Positions 1 to 8,947 of a stretch of 64,000 nucleotides of DNA are shown here, one piece after another. A program made the translations under genes and the position numbers. Below the pieces are notes generated by a model that worked only from the letters and a program-made list of their open reading frames with translations, was not told where the DNA came from and searched no databases. Where the stretch lies: positions 1-64,000 of the forward strand of contig CAIJXT010000006.1 of assembly GCA_903824665.1 (NCBI GenBank). Direction: 5' to 3'. The stretch's first letter is position 1. Each line of letters opens with the position of its first letter. Origin of the DNA: an uncultured Bacteroidota bacterium. Lineage in GTDB: Bacteria; Bacteroidota; Bacteroidia; Chitinophagales; Chitinophagaceae.

Positions 1-2
1 TA

Positions 3-173
3 AAGAATAATGGAACATTGCTTTTAAATGCAGTTAAGCAGGCTTCCTTGTCTTTGGGTTTGTATTCTCTTATCTGTGCCATCATTGCATTGACCTGTAA
101 ATGTTTAAAAGAGTATATTCAAGTGCGAAATTATCTATCTTCGTTTCAAGAAAATTGTATGGAAGCGAAATGA
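3..173 (+). CDS. C-terminal end of a membrane protein (partial, truncated by window start)
   Basis: An open frame runs in from the left edge and ends with TGA at 171-173, giving 56 visible residues. It contains one hydrophobic stretch (about residues 14-34, LSLGLYSLICAIIALTCKCL) followed by a polar, basic tail, as expected for the last transmembrane helix of an inner-membrane protein. The stop overlaps the start of the AraC-type gene as ATGA, which suggests translational coupling and a shared operon. The family cannot be decided from so short a piece; a transporter whose expression the AraC protein controls would fit the arrangement, but that is inference. Confidence 0.55.
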   Translation, partial: KNNGTLLLNAVKQASLSLGLYSLICAIIALTCKCLKEYIQVRNYLSSFQENCMEAK

Positions 174-985
174 GATTTGAAAAAGTATTGCCTTCTACCA
201 AGTTGCAGCAATTTGTAAAGTATATCTGGTTTTTAGAAGTTGCAGAAAGTGATATTCCTTTTTCACAACATCTTCTCCCCTATAGTTGCTGCCAACTTTT
301 TTTTCATTTAGAGCAATCTCCCGAAATGTATCTATGGAATGGCATACAAGACAAGAGTCAGCATGATAGTATATTTTCTGGTCAATTCACTAAATCAATA
401 TTTCTAAATTATACAAAGCCATGTAGATGTGTTGGAGTTAGTTTACAACCATGGGCGGGAAACTCATTATTTGATTGCCCAGCAAACCACGCTAGTGACC
501 GCCTATTACATACCGACAATTTCGATAAAAAATCAAGATTACGAGAGCAATTATTGATTGTGAAAACTGAGAATGAAATATTAGTGCTGCTTGAGCAGTA
601 TTTACTTGATAAATTAAGGAATCGCAATATCGACCAATTGTCAACTGATATCGCCAAAGCCATTTTAAAAAAACCTACTGTAAGCGAGTATAAAAACATT
701 GTGTCCACAATAGGATTTAGCAGAAGACGAGTGGAGCAACGTTTTTTGGAATCGACTGGCGTGTCAATGGGGAGCTTTGTTCGTAAGACTCGTTTTGAGA
801 AGGCGTCGCAACTCTTAGGGTATAGCAACCAATTATCATTAACCCTTATCGGCCTGGAAGCAGATTATTACGATCAGTCTCATTTTGTTCGTGAGTTCAA
901 AGAGTTTTCCAGCATGACGCCAACGGCATTTTTGAAGCAAACACAAAAAATGGATAGGAATACAAAAGATTTGATTATTGGTTGA
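170..985 (+). CDS. AraC-family transcriptional regulator with DUF6597-like N-terminus
   Basis: This is a 271-aa regulator. The N-terminal half (about residues 1-130, starting MRFEKVLPSTKLQQFVKYIW) resembles the DUF6597 sensor domain common in Bacteroidota AraC proteins. The C-terminal half carries two helix-turn-helix units, with IGFSRRRVEQRF as the first recognition region and the typical second-HTH signature DYYDQSHFVREFKEFSSMTP near the end. An upstream ATG at 101 is open in frame. The ATG at 170 is preferred because it overlaps the upstream stop as ATGA and begins at the conserved domain start. It probably controls the membrane-protein gene it is coupled to. Effector and targets cannot be seen. 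Confidence 0.85.
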   Translation: MRFEKVLPSTKLQQFVKYIWFLEVAESDIPFSQHLLPYSCCQLFFHLEQSPEMYLWNGIQDKSQHDSIFSGQFTKSIFLNYTKPCRCVGVSLQPWAGNSLFDCPANHASDRLLHTDNFDKKSRLREQLLIVKTENEILVLLEQYLLDKLRNRNIDQLSTDIAKAILKKPTVSEYKNIVSTIGFSRRRVEQRFLESTGVSMGSFVRKTRFEKASQLLGYSNQLSLTLIGLEADYYDQSHFVREFKEFSSMTPTAFLKQTQKMDRNTKDLIIG

Positions 986-1769
986 AAATTTGCAGTCGGA
1001 TAATTCTAAAACACATTGCAATACGCTAAAGTAAAATACTGAGTTTGCTTTGTTTTAGGCGGGGAGTAAAAGTTTTTTGCAATTAATTCAAATACCCTGT
1101 CATTTAATTGTGCATAGGCTTACTAATGACTGAAAATAGTTGCCAACTTGTAGCTGAACAATCAACCTGATATGAAGGCGGCATATACCCGGGGGATATA
1201 TAATGAGCTGATTTTGGATTACATTTGACATGTAGTAAAATGTGTAAAAACTGCAAGAAAACATAGATTTAGTGAATGGGGCATTAGTACAGAAGCAATA
1301 GTATTGCAACCACTATTGATAATCCCAACATTATTTTAAATATTACTCTCTTACTGAAAAAATGAGAGCTTTGAATTAAGGTGCAAAATCAATTATTCTC
1401 AGTTCTCCATGGAATATTATTGGAAGTGAACAGGAAGTTGACCTTCACTTTTGGTATTAAAATGGTTCATGTTGCACAATATAAATTTAACAAATAAAAT
1501 CCAGGTTGCATATTATCCAATCTTGGGTGGATTTTACCAACAAAAAATGGCAAAATGATTTCTAGAAATTGGTTTACTTTTTTGAAAGACAGAAAAAAAA
1601 TATCCAATATCTGTTGTTTTTCGTGTAACGCAGTTAATTTTAGTTTTTTCGAGAATGAAGCAAAATTTACAGATGAAGACATTTCTTGAACTTCTGAAAA
1701 TGCAGTTATCTACCCACTTTATGGTGCGAATCAAGATGTTCCTTACAACATACTACCTGTGAGTCTAAA
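986..1769. other. AT-rich stretch without a recognisable gene
   Basis: About 780 bases follow the AraC gene with no convincing reading frame, RNA gene or paired repeat. Short frames of 60-70 codons are present on the minus strand but none resembles a protein. The region precedes a kinase remnant and is best read as decayed DNA. Confidence 0.5.
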
Positions 1770-1868
1770 CAGATAGTATCAACTGGTGGAAAAATTACTC
1801 TAACCAGCAAAGTCAATGAGGGTACGGAATTCATTGTGACATTCCCGCAAAATGCAAGGAGCTTATAA
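1770..1868 (+). pseudogene. Remnant: C-terminal tip of a sensor histidine kinase (HATPase_c)
   Basis: The plus frame from 1770 to the stop at 1866-1868 reads like the last beta strands of a histidine-kinase ATPase domain: GGKITLTSKVNEGTEFIVTF followed by P. This matches the usual end of the fold, G-G-x-I-x-(V/L)-x-S-x-x-x-x-G-(S/T)-x-F-x-(V/F)-x-(L/F)-P. The N-, G1- and G2-boxes expected upstream are not readable in any frame, so only about 32 residues survive. It is a decayed gene end rather than a functional kinase. Confidence 0.55.
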
Positions 1869-1929
1869 TTGCCGTATGTGCCTAACGATATTGATTCATT
1901 TGAGGATTACTGTATGAACATTTCTGAGA

Positions 1930-2277
1930 TTATCTAAGGATGCCAAGTTTTGCACCTAAACTAATATCTAATCGCGGCAAGTTGTTGAATGCCAGTTTTG
2001 TTCTTTGACAGCCCTTTTTCTTTAATTGCCATGCCCCCGTCACTTCAGGCGACCAATAATACATGTAAACCTCATCCTCCTTGTCCAGTATTCTGGTTGA
2101 AAGAAAATCACATATACACTCGCACATGTTTTTCGAGGTACTTTCAAAAGGCGGGCTGTTCTCAACTTTTATGATGCAATTCCAAAAACACATTTTTTCT
2201 GACATGCTTTTTATCATTGTCAGCATTCCTTCACGTGTGCCGGTATTGCTTATGCTACAATATATTAAGTAATTCAT
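1930..2277 (-). CDS. Hypothetical protein, 115 aa
   Basis: A 115-codon frame stays open in AT-rich, otherwise stop-rich DNA, which is more than chance would usually allow. The protein is cysteine-containing (MCFWNC and MCECICDF motifs), has no signal peptide or clear transmembrane helix, and resembles no family I recognise. It ends about 60 bases beyond the kinase remnant and starts about 30 bases from a poly-C tract. It may be a lineage-specific gene or a chance frame in decayed DNA. Confidence 0.3.
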   Translation of the reverse strand: MNYLIYCSISNTGTREGMLTMIKSMSEKMCFWNCIIKVENSPPFESTSKNMCECICDFLSTRILDKEDEVYMYYWSPEVTGAWQLKKKGCQRTKLAFNNLPRLDISLGAKLGILR

Positions 2278-2306
2278 GACTGCCTATTAAGGAAATTACA
2301 AATCCG

Positions 2307-2316
2307 CCCCCCCCCC
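2307..2316. repeat. Homopolymeric C tract (10 C)
   Basis: Ten consecutive C bases lie about 40 bases beyond the stop codon of the DUF4249 lipoprotein gene (G tract on that gene's strand). Such tracts are prone to slippage. Here it lies outside coding sequence, so any effect would be on transcript ends. Confidence 0.8.
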
Positions 2317-2355
2317 TGCTGCAACTACGGACTATGCTTTGATTACGACGTTTAT

Positions 2356-3147
2356 TTATTGTACAACCTTAATGTTTTTCTGCACTGTATGTGCGGAGAA
2401 CAACCCCATTGCGCCATTGGATATATTACTTTGTGGATTGCTTGGCGTAGTCCCGCCACCTGGTCCACTGTCGGCCATCAGCACTAATGTTGAGTAAAAT
2501 GCCGCAACTTTTTGATCTATGCATTGCATAGTGATCTCTATTGAGTCTGCGGACTTTATCTTTAAGTCGTCACCATTTATTTCAAGTCGAAAGGAATTTG
2601 CCTCGCCATTTCTCAATTGATCATTTTGGATAAAATGTTGGTTGACTGGCTTATTGTTTACCAGTAGTGCAAACCTGTAATTATTACCTTTTTGAGTTGG
2701 GTCATTGTAGACAGGTACTAAATTGTATTCTGTTTCACTGGAGGTTACAACCTTTTCAATTTTGATAGAATCGAATGGCACTTGCTGCGGCATAGTGCTC
2801 TGTGCAGTATATGTTTGGTTTTCTGCCAGGACGGTTAGTGTATATGTTCTCCCAACCACTCCAATAAGTGTATTTGTACGATAAATTCCGCTGCCTTCAG
2901 GGGCAAGGGTTTCACTGTTTCCTGCATCATCACTAATTTTAACTACAGCATTATCAACCGTCGGGTTGCTTTCGGTATTTGATAGATTAACGGACTTTGT
3001 AATTTTTATAAAATACGGCCCGGTTTCGTTTGTTATGTTGCCATCAATAATGATCCTGGATTGATTGTCTTTGTATTTCAAATTCACCACTTTCTCGCAA
3101 CCCGTAAGCGTTAATGCGATAAGTACTATGCTGACAGTATTTCTCAT
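2356..3147 (-). CDS. DUF4249 family lipoprotein (module 1)
   Basis: This 263-aa protein has a short lipoprotein signal (MRNTVSIVLIALTLTGC, lipobox L-T-G-C at residue 17). The following CEKVVNLKYKDNQSRIIIDG is the usual start of DUF4249 proteins, which accompany TonB-dependent receptors in Bacteroidota and are thought to sit on the outer membrane as binding partners. It lies 10 bases downstream of the receptor gene on the same strand, so the two are co-transcribed. It is paralogous to the protein at 19588-20400; both share the N-terminal motif, the NAVV.I.DDAGNS segment and the ending G.FSAHT. The ligand is unknown. Confidence 0.85.
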   Translation of the reverse strand: MRNTVSIVLIALTLTGCEKVVNLKYKDNQSRIIIDGNITNETGPYFIKITKSVNLSNTESNPTVDNAVVKISDDAGNSETLAPEGSGIYRTNTLIGVVGRTYTLTVLAENQTYTAQSTMPQQVPFDSIKIEKVVTSSETEYNLVPVYNDPTQKGNNYRFALLVNNKPVNQHFIQNDQLRNGEANSFRLEINGDDLKIKSADSIEITMQCIDQKVAAFYSTLVLMADSGPGGGTTPSNPQSNISNGAMGLFSAHTVQKNIKVVQ

Positions 3148-3157
3148 TTTATTTCAT

Positions 3158-5458
3158 TTAAAATTTGAAGTTATATGTTACGCTGGGAATCCATTGGAAA
3201 AGGGATGTTTGTACCGCATCGATCTTTTGCGGGTTAACCGCATTCTCTCTAAAAGTAATGCTGTATGGGTTGCGGCGACCATAGACATTATATAGACCGA
3301 AACTCCACGAACTTTGGTATCTTTTTTTTGCTGGTCTTTCGTAAGTCGCGCTAATATCCAGTCTATGTGTAGCAGGCATTCTATCGGCATTGCGGCTGCC
3401 ATATTGGTAGATTACCATATCGTTCATAACATATCTGCCGGTAGGGAATGTAACTGCATTTCCAGTAGTGTACACAAATATGCCTGACAATGTCCATCGA
3501 GATGTAAGGCTATAAATGCCTACCACGGACAAGTCGTGAGTGCGGTCTTGCTTTGCATTGTACCACTGGCCATTATTGATGCCGCCAATTTGTCTTTCTG
3601 TTTTAGAAAGGGTGTAACCAATCCATCCTGTAAGTTTGCCTTTTTTCTTTTTTATTATAGTTTCTATACCGTATGCCCTGCCATTTCCAAAAAGCAATTC
3701 GCTTTCTATGTCAGGAACTGTGTTGATGTCAGTGCCGTCTCTATAGTCTATTTGGTGCTGCATAAATTTATAATAGACTTCTGAGTTCAATTCGTAGGCA
3801 TTGTCGTTGAAGTTCCTACTGTACCCTATGCTTACCTGATCGGCTATCTCTGGTTTTATGTTGTAACTGTTACCAATCCACTGGTCGGTAGGGCTGCCGC
3901 CAGTAGAGTTGCTCATCAAGTGTAAATTCTGCGTATTTCGAGCATATCCAAGTTTAATACTGGCATTCTCGCTTACTCGAAAATTTGTAGATAATCTAGG
4001 CTCTAAATTGTAATAGGCTTTACCGATGCTGCCTTCATCCAATTTTACAGATTGTGTAAGCTGATTATTCGTATAAATATTATAGGTATTGCCTCCAAGA
4101 ACATAAAAGAATGAAAACCGCAATCCATAATCCATGCTAATTTTGTCAGACGCTTTCCAGGAATTGTTGACATACACTGCATTTTCCAGACCCTTGCGGA
4201 CTTTCTTATTGCTGACAATACCTGTTCCTTCTGTTGTTGTAGGAGTAATGGTGTGATGAATTGTATTTAACCCAAAGCGTACGGTATTTTGGGAATTTAG
4301 AAACAAAGTAAAGTCCTGCTTCAGGTTCAAGTCCTTAATATTGGAATTAATGTTTATGCTATTACCATCGGTATTGAAGCCAACATTGAAATCATAATTA
4401 CTGTATATAAACGAAGTGTTAGAAAATAACTTGCTGCTTACTACACTATTCCATCTCAATGTGCCTGTTGCATTACCCCAATTACTCCCAAATGTTTTAG
4501 AAACGCTCAATACATCCTTGCCGAAATAGCCCGAGAAAAATATTTTATTCTTGCTGTTAATAGCCACATTTGCTTTGGCATTCAGGTCATAGAAATACAA
4601 TTTTACATCTCTAAAATCAGATGACATATTTGCAAGAAGGTCTGCGTATGTCCGTCTGCCTGAAATTATGAAAGAAGATTTATCTTTTTGAATTGGGCCT
4701 TCTATTGTCATTCTACTACTAATCAACCCAAGACCACCACTAACATGATAATCTTTATTGTTACCTTCTTTCATTTTCACATCCAGCACCGAAGAAAGGC
4801 GACCACCATACTGCGCCTGACTATTGCCTTTTATAATTGTGGCATCTTTTATAGCATCGCTATTAAAAGTGCTGAAAATACCTAACAGGTGCGAAGCGTT
4901 ATATACTGGTGCTTCATCTAGTATTATCAGGTTCTGGTCGGTAGCCCCACCCCTAACAGAAAAACCATTGCTTCCTTCACCGCTGGATTTTACACCGGGC
5001 ATTAGTTGAATAGTTTTTACCAAATCTTTTTCCCCAAATACTACTGGCATTTTTGCAGCAGTTCTCATATCCAGCACTTCAGTACCCATTGCTGCTTTGG
5101 TTAGATTATCATTGTCTTTCTTGGAACTCACTACCACCTCTTTCAAAGTGGTTTCATCAGACATGTTGATATTTAATGTAACATTTGAATCCAATTTTAT
5201 GGGAATTAGCTGCTGCTGGTACCCGATATAGGAGAAGCGCAATGTGTAATTGCCCTGGGGAAGCGAGAGCGAGAAAAAGCCGTATTCATTGGTTATTACC
5301 CCCACAGTTGGATTTTCAACTACCGATGCAGTTACCCCAACTAGCGTTTCGCCTGAAGATTTTTGTTTCACAGTACCGCTAACAGTATATTTTGATTGCG
5401 CCATCAACAGCATTGTGTTGAATAATAAAAGGAATGTTATTCCCAGTTTTTTTTGCAT
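3158..5458 (-). CDS. TonB-dependent outer-membrane receptor with carboxypeptidase-regulatory-like N-domain (module 1)
   Basis: This 766-aa outer-membrane receptor has a Sec signal ending LLMAQS (about residue 22). A carboxypeptidase-regulatory-like domain follows (about 25-105, with ETLVGVTASVVENPTVGVIT and NEYGFFSL). The plug contains GVKSSGEGSNGFSVRGGATD and LDEAPVYNASHLLGIFSTFN (about 150-190). A long beta-barrel ends in an aromatic residue (SVTYNFKF). It should import a substrate across the outer membrane using TonB-ExbB-ExbD energy; no TonB system is in the window. It is preceded by the LytTR regulator gene and followed by a DUF4249 lipoprotein. Its paralogue at 17259-19583 is alignable over the whole length. 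Confidence 0.92.
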   Translation of the reverse strand: MQKKLGITFLLLFNTMLLMAQSKYTVSGTVKQKSSGETLVGVTASVVENPTVGVITNEYGFFSLSLPQGNYTLRFSYIGYQQQLIPIKLDSNVTLNINMSDETTLKEVVVSSKKDNDNLTKAAMGTEVLDMRTAAKMPVVFGEKDLVKTIQLMPGVKSSGEGSNGFSVRGGATDQNLIILDEAPVYNASHLLGIFSTFNSDAIKDATIIKGNSQAQYGGRLSSVLDVKMKEGNNKDYHVSGGLGLISSRMTIEGPIQKDKSSFIISGRRTYADLLANMSSDFRDVKLYFYDLNAKANVAINSKNKIFFSGYFGKDVLSVSKTFGSNWGNATGTLRWNSVVSSKLFSNTSFIYSNYDFNVGFNTDGNSININSNIKDLNLKQDFTLFLNSQNTVRFGLNTIHHTITPTTTEGTGIVSNKKVRKGLENAVYVNNSWKASDKISMDYGLRFSFFYVLGGNTYNIYTNNQLTQSVKLDEGSIGKAYYNLEPRLSTNFRVSENASIKLGYARNTQNLHLMSNSTGGSPTDQWIGNSYNIKPEIADQVSIGYSRNFNDNAYELNSEVYYKFMQHQIDYRDGTDINTVPDIESELLFGNGRAYGIETIIKKKKGKLTGWIGYTLSKTERQIGGINNGQWYNAKQDRTHDLSVVGIYSLTSRWTLSGIFVYTTGNAVTFPTGRYVMNDMVIYQYGSRNADRMPATHRLDISATYERPAKKRYQSSWSFGLYNVYGRRNPYSITFRENAVNPQKIDAVQTSLFQWIPSVTYNFKF

Positions 5459-5501
5459 GATTTGGATAATTGGTTAGGTACTATTTTACTCATTCGCGAA
5501 T

Positions 5502-5524
5502 CATATTTGATCACGGTACAAATG
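5502..5524 (-). promoter_or_regulatory. Candidate regulatory block shared with the paralogous module
   Basis: On the minus strand, 44-66 bases before the receptor start, a 23-bp block matches the block at 17109-17131 before the paralogous receptor at about 17 of 23 positions (CATTTkTrmCrTGAwmAAATATG). It is a candidate binding site for the LytTR regulators encoded just upstream of each receptor. This is inference from two sites only. Confidence 0.3.
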
Positions 5525-5634
5525 TGAGATTAGAAAAAGTCCTGAAAAAATATTTGAGAAGAAGTGAAAGAGTTAAGCGAAGAATGTTAGTGCCATTCCG
5601 ATTATATCCTAGTGCTGCGAAAAAAGATGGTATT

Positions 5635-6327
5635 CTAAGAAGAATATCGGTTAAAAAACTCATCGGTGTAAGTTCTTCCAATAGGAAACTCTTGTTCTCC
5701 TATGAAAATAGTAGTTCCTCTTACTGCCTCAATTTTGCTGAATGGCAAAATGAAACTGCGATGTACACGGATAAAATCAGACGATGGTAATTTCTCCATC
5801 ATGTCTTTCATGGGCATCCGTGCAACAATGGTCTTACGCTCTTTGATGTAAACTTTGAGGTAATCAGCTAACCCTTCAATGTATAGAATGTCAGCTAACG
5901 GGATTTTTACCAAACTGAAATCAGCGCGAATGAAAATATTCTTATCTGAATTCTGGTCTTTTTTATTTATGTGGTCGAAATATTCCTGTGCTTTTGTTAC
6001 TGCTTGTGTGAAGCGTTTCTGATTAATAGGTTTGAGCAAATAGTCGATGGCATTTAAATCGTAACTTACTACTGCATATTCGCTGAATGCGGTGGTAAAA
6101 ATGACCATTGTTCTTTGCTGCAATGACTTTACTAAATTAATTCCGGTCATTGACGGCATTTGTATATCGCAAAAAATTAAGTCAACCGGAAATTTTCGTA
6201 GATGCTTTAATGCTTCGCTGGGTTGGGTGAAAGTCTTCTGCAGATTGACGATCTCACTTTTGTCGCATAAAGACTGAATCACTGTAAGTGCCAAGGGTTC
6301 ATCATCTATTGCTATTGCATTTATCAT
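5635..6327 (-). CDS. LytTR-family response regulator (module 1)
   Basis: This 230-aa response regulator has a receiver domain at residues 1-115, with acidic pair D8-D9, phosphoacceptor D54 in IFCDIQMPS, and the conserved K within DYLLKPI. A C-terminal LytTR DNA-binding domain follows (about 130-228; signatures IFIRADFSLVKIPLADILYI, EGLADYLKV and FIRVHRSFILP). It overlaps the sensor kinase stop by 4 bases, as is usual for LytS/LytR-type pairs. Its likely target is the receptor/DUF4249 pair immediately downstream, and it is paralogous to the regulator at 16352-17041. Confidence 0.92.
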   Translation of the reverse strand: MINAIAIDDEPLALTVIQSLCDKSEIVNLQKTFTQPSEALKHLRKFPVDLIFCDIQMPSMTGINLVKSLQQRTMVIFTTAFSEYAVVSYDLNAIDYLLKPINQKRFTQAVTKAQEYFDHINKKDQNSDKNIFIRADFSLVKIPLADILYIEGLADYLKVYIKERKTIVARMPMKDMMEKLPSSDFIRVHRSFILPFSKIEAVRGTTIFIGEQEFPIGRTYTDEFFNRYSS

Positions 6328-7349
6328 TGTAGATTGATATGTAATGAAACGGAAAACTCCTTATCAGAATCATTAATAATGAGCAAATGTTTTGAAGGGT
6401 AGATTAGATTCAGGCGATGCATTGTGTTTTCAATTCCCAGTCCGCTTTTCTCAAAAATCTCCTTCTGAACATTCACTTTATTATTTACCACACTTAACCG
6501 AAATTCCGTCTTGTTCATTGTCATTTCAATTTTGATGTGGCTCTTTTGTTCGGAGTTTACTCCATGCTTAAAAGCATTTTCAACAAAAGGAATCAACAAC
6601 ATAGGAGCGATTTGTAAAGCGGGGATATCATCCATATTCCGATATTCAAGTTTTACACTCCTGTCTAAACGCATTCTCTGCAGTTCAATAAAATTGTTGA
6701 TATAGTTTATTTCATCTTCCAATAAAACAAAGTCCTGTTGTGTGTCTTTCATGGTATAGCGCATCATCTCTGAAAGTTTATCAACCATGTCTGCCGATTT
6801 CGGCGAAGAATCTATGGCTGTAGCATAAATATTGTTCAAGGTATTAAACAGGAAGTGTGGGTTTATTTGCGATTTCAGAGATGCAATTTGTGCCGTAAGT
6901 TTTTCGGTTTCAGTTTGTTTTAACCTGTTATAAATCGCCCATAAGATAGATGATACAATGGATAGAAACCACAGTAAAATAGCGTTGACTATGATAACAG
7001 GAATGATTTTTTCAATTATTGGATTTGTTTTGGCAAATGAATCGGGGTTGAAATCGGAAAATAAAAATATGGTTCCGCAAAACAATAGTACTGTGACTAT
7101 TGCCAGCAGTAGAATTGAGAAGTAAACCCAATATTTTTTTGTAAGCAGATATTTCGGGATAAGAAATAAGTAATTGAAGTAAAATATCAGTATCAATACA
7201 CTACTTAAAGAAATACAGAGTAAAAGATATTTTATGTCGTAAGAAGGATCAAGCGAATTAAATACTTGGTCGGTTGTTGCATAAGGAATAATAAGCAGTG
7301 ACACCCAAATCAAGGCATGTGTGGCAACTGTAACCGGTTTTACTTTCAT
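6324..7349 (-). CDS. LytS-like sensor histidine kinase (module 1)
   Basis: This 341-aa inner-membrane kinase has about four transmembrane helices in residues 10-140 and short loops, so sensing is likely within the membrane or periplasmic surface. The His_kinase domain contains SQINPHFLFNTLNNIYATAI with phosphoacceptor H165. The ATPase part shows NAFKHGVN (N-box) and SGLGIENTMHRLNLIYP (G-box). It starts a leftward operon of kinase, regulator, receptor and lipoprotein. No periplasmic sensor domain is visible. The paralogous kinase is at 15354-16355. Confidence 0.92.
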   Translation of the reverse strand: MKVKPVTVATHALIWVSLLIIPYATTDQVFNSLDPSYDIKYLLLCISLSSVLILIFYFNYLFLIPKYLLTKKYWVYFSILLLAIVTVLLFCGTIFLFSDFNPDSFAKTNPIIEKIIPVIIVNAILLWFLSIVSSILWAIYNRLKQTETEKLTAQIASLKSQINPHFLFNTLNNIYATAIDSSPKSADMVDKLSEMMRYTMKDTQQDFVLLEDEINYINNFIELQRMRLDRSVKLEYRNMDDIPALQIAPMLLIPFVENAFKHGVNSEQKSHIKIEMTMNKTEFRLSVVNNKVNVQKEIFEKSGLGIENTMHRLNLIYPSKHLLIINDSDKEFSVSLHINLQ

Positions 7350-7473
7350 GTTTATTTTGGACTAATTCTCAAATTAAAGGTATATTTATTTCGCCTCAGA
7401 AAGTTTGAGAAAAAGGGTGGTACTTTGTAGAAGTAGGTAGGTTTTTCGTTTATATTTTCAACACACATACAGA

Positions 7474-7848
7474 CTACGAACAGTCTTTACAAACCCCAAT
7501 AAGGACACAGTTCATTCGTTGAATCTTATATTTTTCTGGAACTTTGAACTCCACAAGTGCTGGAAGGCACTCAATAGTTTCACATTGTGTGCAACGAAAA
7601 TGGAAATGGTTATCTGGCAATGTATTTTTATCGCATTTCACACAGACGGCAAAATATTGTTTTCCATCATCAGCTACAATTTTATGAACTATCTCATCTT
7701 CACAAAAACGGTTTAATATTCTGTATATAGTTGCTCTGTCAGCATCTACATCCATTTGCTTCACTATAGCATCTTGACTCATTGCTTTTCTGGTATTTGT
7801 CAATACAGATAACACGGCTTCCTTTGAGATTGTATTTCTTCTTTTCAT
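7474..7848 (-). CDS. Fur-family metalloregulator
   Basis: This 124-aa Fur-superfamily repressor has an N-terminal winged helix (about 1-70, with the recognition segment DRATIYRILNRF) and a C-terminal dimerisation part with Cys pairs C-V-K-C, C-T-Q-C and C-K-D-C plus the HFHFRC motif for structural/regulatory zinc. It is short for Fur but normal for Bacteroidota Zur/PerR-like proteins. It is divergent from the reductase gene, and the shared intergenic region holds a near-perfect dyad overlapping both -33 elements. That points to autoregulation and repression of the divergent cluster. The sensed signal (zinc or another thiophilic metal, or peroxide) is not determined. Confidence 0.9.
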   Translation of the reverse strand: MKRRNTISKEAVLSVLTNTRKAMSQDAIVKQMDVDADRATIYRILNRFCEDEIVHKIVADDGKQYFAVCVKCDKNTLPDNHFHFRCTQCETIECLPALVEFKVPEKYKIQRMNCVLIGVCKDCS

Positions 7849-7856
7849 CTAATTAG

Positions 7857-7885
7857 CAAATTTAATCAAATTATTAATGCGACAA
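7857..7885 (-). promoter_or_regulatory. Promoter of the Fur-family gene
   Basis: On the minus strand a TTG at 7885-7883 is followed after 18 bases by TAAATTTG (7864-7857), an exact Bacteroidota -7 element (TAnnTTTG). Transcription would begin about five bases later, just before the gene start at 7848. The dyad at 7873-7897 overlaps the -33 element. Confidence 0.5.
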
Positions 7886-7897
7886 GGTTGCATTAAT
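7873..7897. promoter_or_regulatory. Fur-type operator between divergent promoters
   Basis: A 25-bp dyad has perfect 8-bp arms, ATTAATGC-N9-GCATTAAT. The inner bases continue the symmetry as GCGAC-AAG-GTTGC with one mismatch, close to the TGCAAC-N-GTTGCA type sites of Bacteroidota Fur/Zur/PerR regulators. It covers the -33 elements of both divergent promoters, so binding should repress the regulator and the reductase cluster together. Confidence 0.65.
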
Positions 7898-7917
7898 GAA
7901 ACCATTACCTATCTTTG
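7888..7917 (+). promoter_or_regulatory. Promoter of the reductase cluster
   Basis: TTG at 7888-7890, a 19-base spacer and TATCTTTG at 7910-7917 form a full Bacteroidota promoter. The predicted start of transcription (about 7922) lies downstream of the ATG at 7877, which rules out that longer start for the reductase and supports ATG 7937. Confidence 0.65.
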
Positions 7918-7936
7918 GCGAAAGTTTTTTGGAAAA

Positions 7937-8938
7937 ATGAAAAGAAGAGAGGTCATAAAACTAAGTGGACTTGCTTTGGCATCCCTGGCTTTGCCTTTTC
8001 CTATATCTGCATTTACAAAATACAATCATATGAAAGACAGTAAAGATTTTGAGGTTATCATCATAGGTGGAAGTTATTCAGGACTTTCCGCTGCAATGGC
8101 GTTAGGCCGTTCATTGCGAAGTGTTCTAATAATTGATGGCGGGTTGCCCTGCAACAGGCAAACACCACATTCGCACAACTTCATTACACATGATGGAGAA
8201 AAGCCGAGTGTAATAGCGGATAAAGCCAAAACGCAGGTTCTGAAGTATAGTACTGTGAAATTCCTGAACGACTTTGCCATAAGTGGTAAGAAAAATGATT
8301 ATGGTTTCGCAATTACTACCCAATCAGGCGTGATATTTCAAGCAAAGAAATTAGTTTTTGCAACAGGCATAAAAGATACCATGCCTGAAATAAAGGGCTT
8401 TGCCGAATGTTGGGGTATTTCGGTAATACATTGTCCATATTGCCATGGCTACGAATTGCGAAATAAAAAAACAGCCATTTATGCTAATGGCGAAAAGGCT
8501 TTTCACTTGGCTTCGCTGGTTAATAATTTGACAGACAAGATCACCATTCTTACGTCGGGCAAAGCTGATTTTAAAGATGAGCAAATCGAAAAATTGAACA
8601 AGCGCAGTATAAGAATTGTCGAGACAAAAGTTGCAACTTTAGAACATGAAAATGGCTACATAAAAAATGTGGTTTTTAACGATGGCAGTAAAATAAATTT
8701 TGACGGTATATATGGCGTAGTACCGTTTACACAACATAGTGACATACCAGTTGAACTTGGTTGCGAAATCACAGAACATGGGTATATAAAAGTAGATATG
8801 TTTCAAAAAACGAACATTACAAATATTTTTGCCTGTGGTGATAATTCAAGTATGATGCGATCTTTAGCCACTGCGGTATATACAGGAAGTATAGCTGGCG
8901 TTTTGGCGAATATGGAATTGACCAACGAAAATTTTTAA
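7937..8938 (+). CDS. FAD-dependent thioredoxin-reductase-like oxidoreductase with CPYC motif
   Basis: This 333-aa flavoprotein begins with a twin-arginine-like leader (KRREVIKLSGLALASLALPF), so it may be exported or its hydrophobic N-terminus may be a membrane anchor. A Rossmann FAD site (IIIGGSYSGLSAAMALGRSL, about residues 41-60) follows. The redox dithiol is C-P-Y-C in HCPYCHGYE (about 166), the variant of the thioredoxin-reductase-like family common in Bacteroidota. The C-terminal FAD motif is IFACGD. ATG 7937 is chosen because promoter and operator cover the earlier ATG at 7877. It heads an operon with a small protein and a methyltransferase under a Fur-type regulator, suggesting a role in metal or thiol stress. 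The electron acceptor is unknown. Confidence 0.88.
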   Translation: MKRREVIKLSGLALASLALPFPISAFTKYNHMKDSKDFEVIIIGGSYSGLSAAMALGRSLRSVLIIDGGLPCNRQTPHSHNFITHDGEKPSVIADKAKTQVLKYSTVKFLNDFAISGKKNDYGFAITTQSGVIFQAKKLVFATGIKDTMPEIKGFAECWGISVIHCPYCHGYELRNKKTAIYANGEKAFHLASLVNNLTDKITILTSGKADFKDEQIEKLNKRSIRIVETKVATLEHENGYIKNVVFNDGSKINFDGIYGVVPFTQHSDIPVELGCEITEHGYIKVDMFQKTNITNIFACGDNSSMMRSLATAVYTGSIAGVLANMELTNENF

Positions 8939-8947
8939 TTCAAAAAT

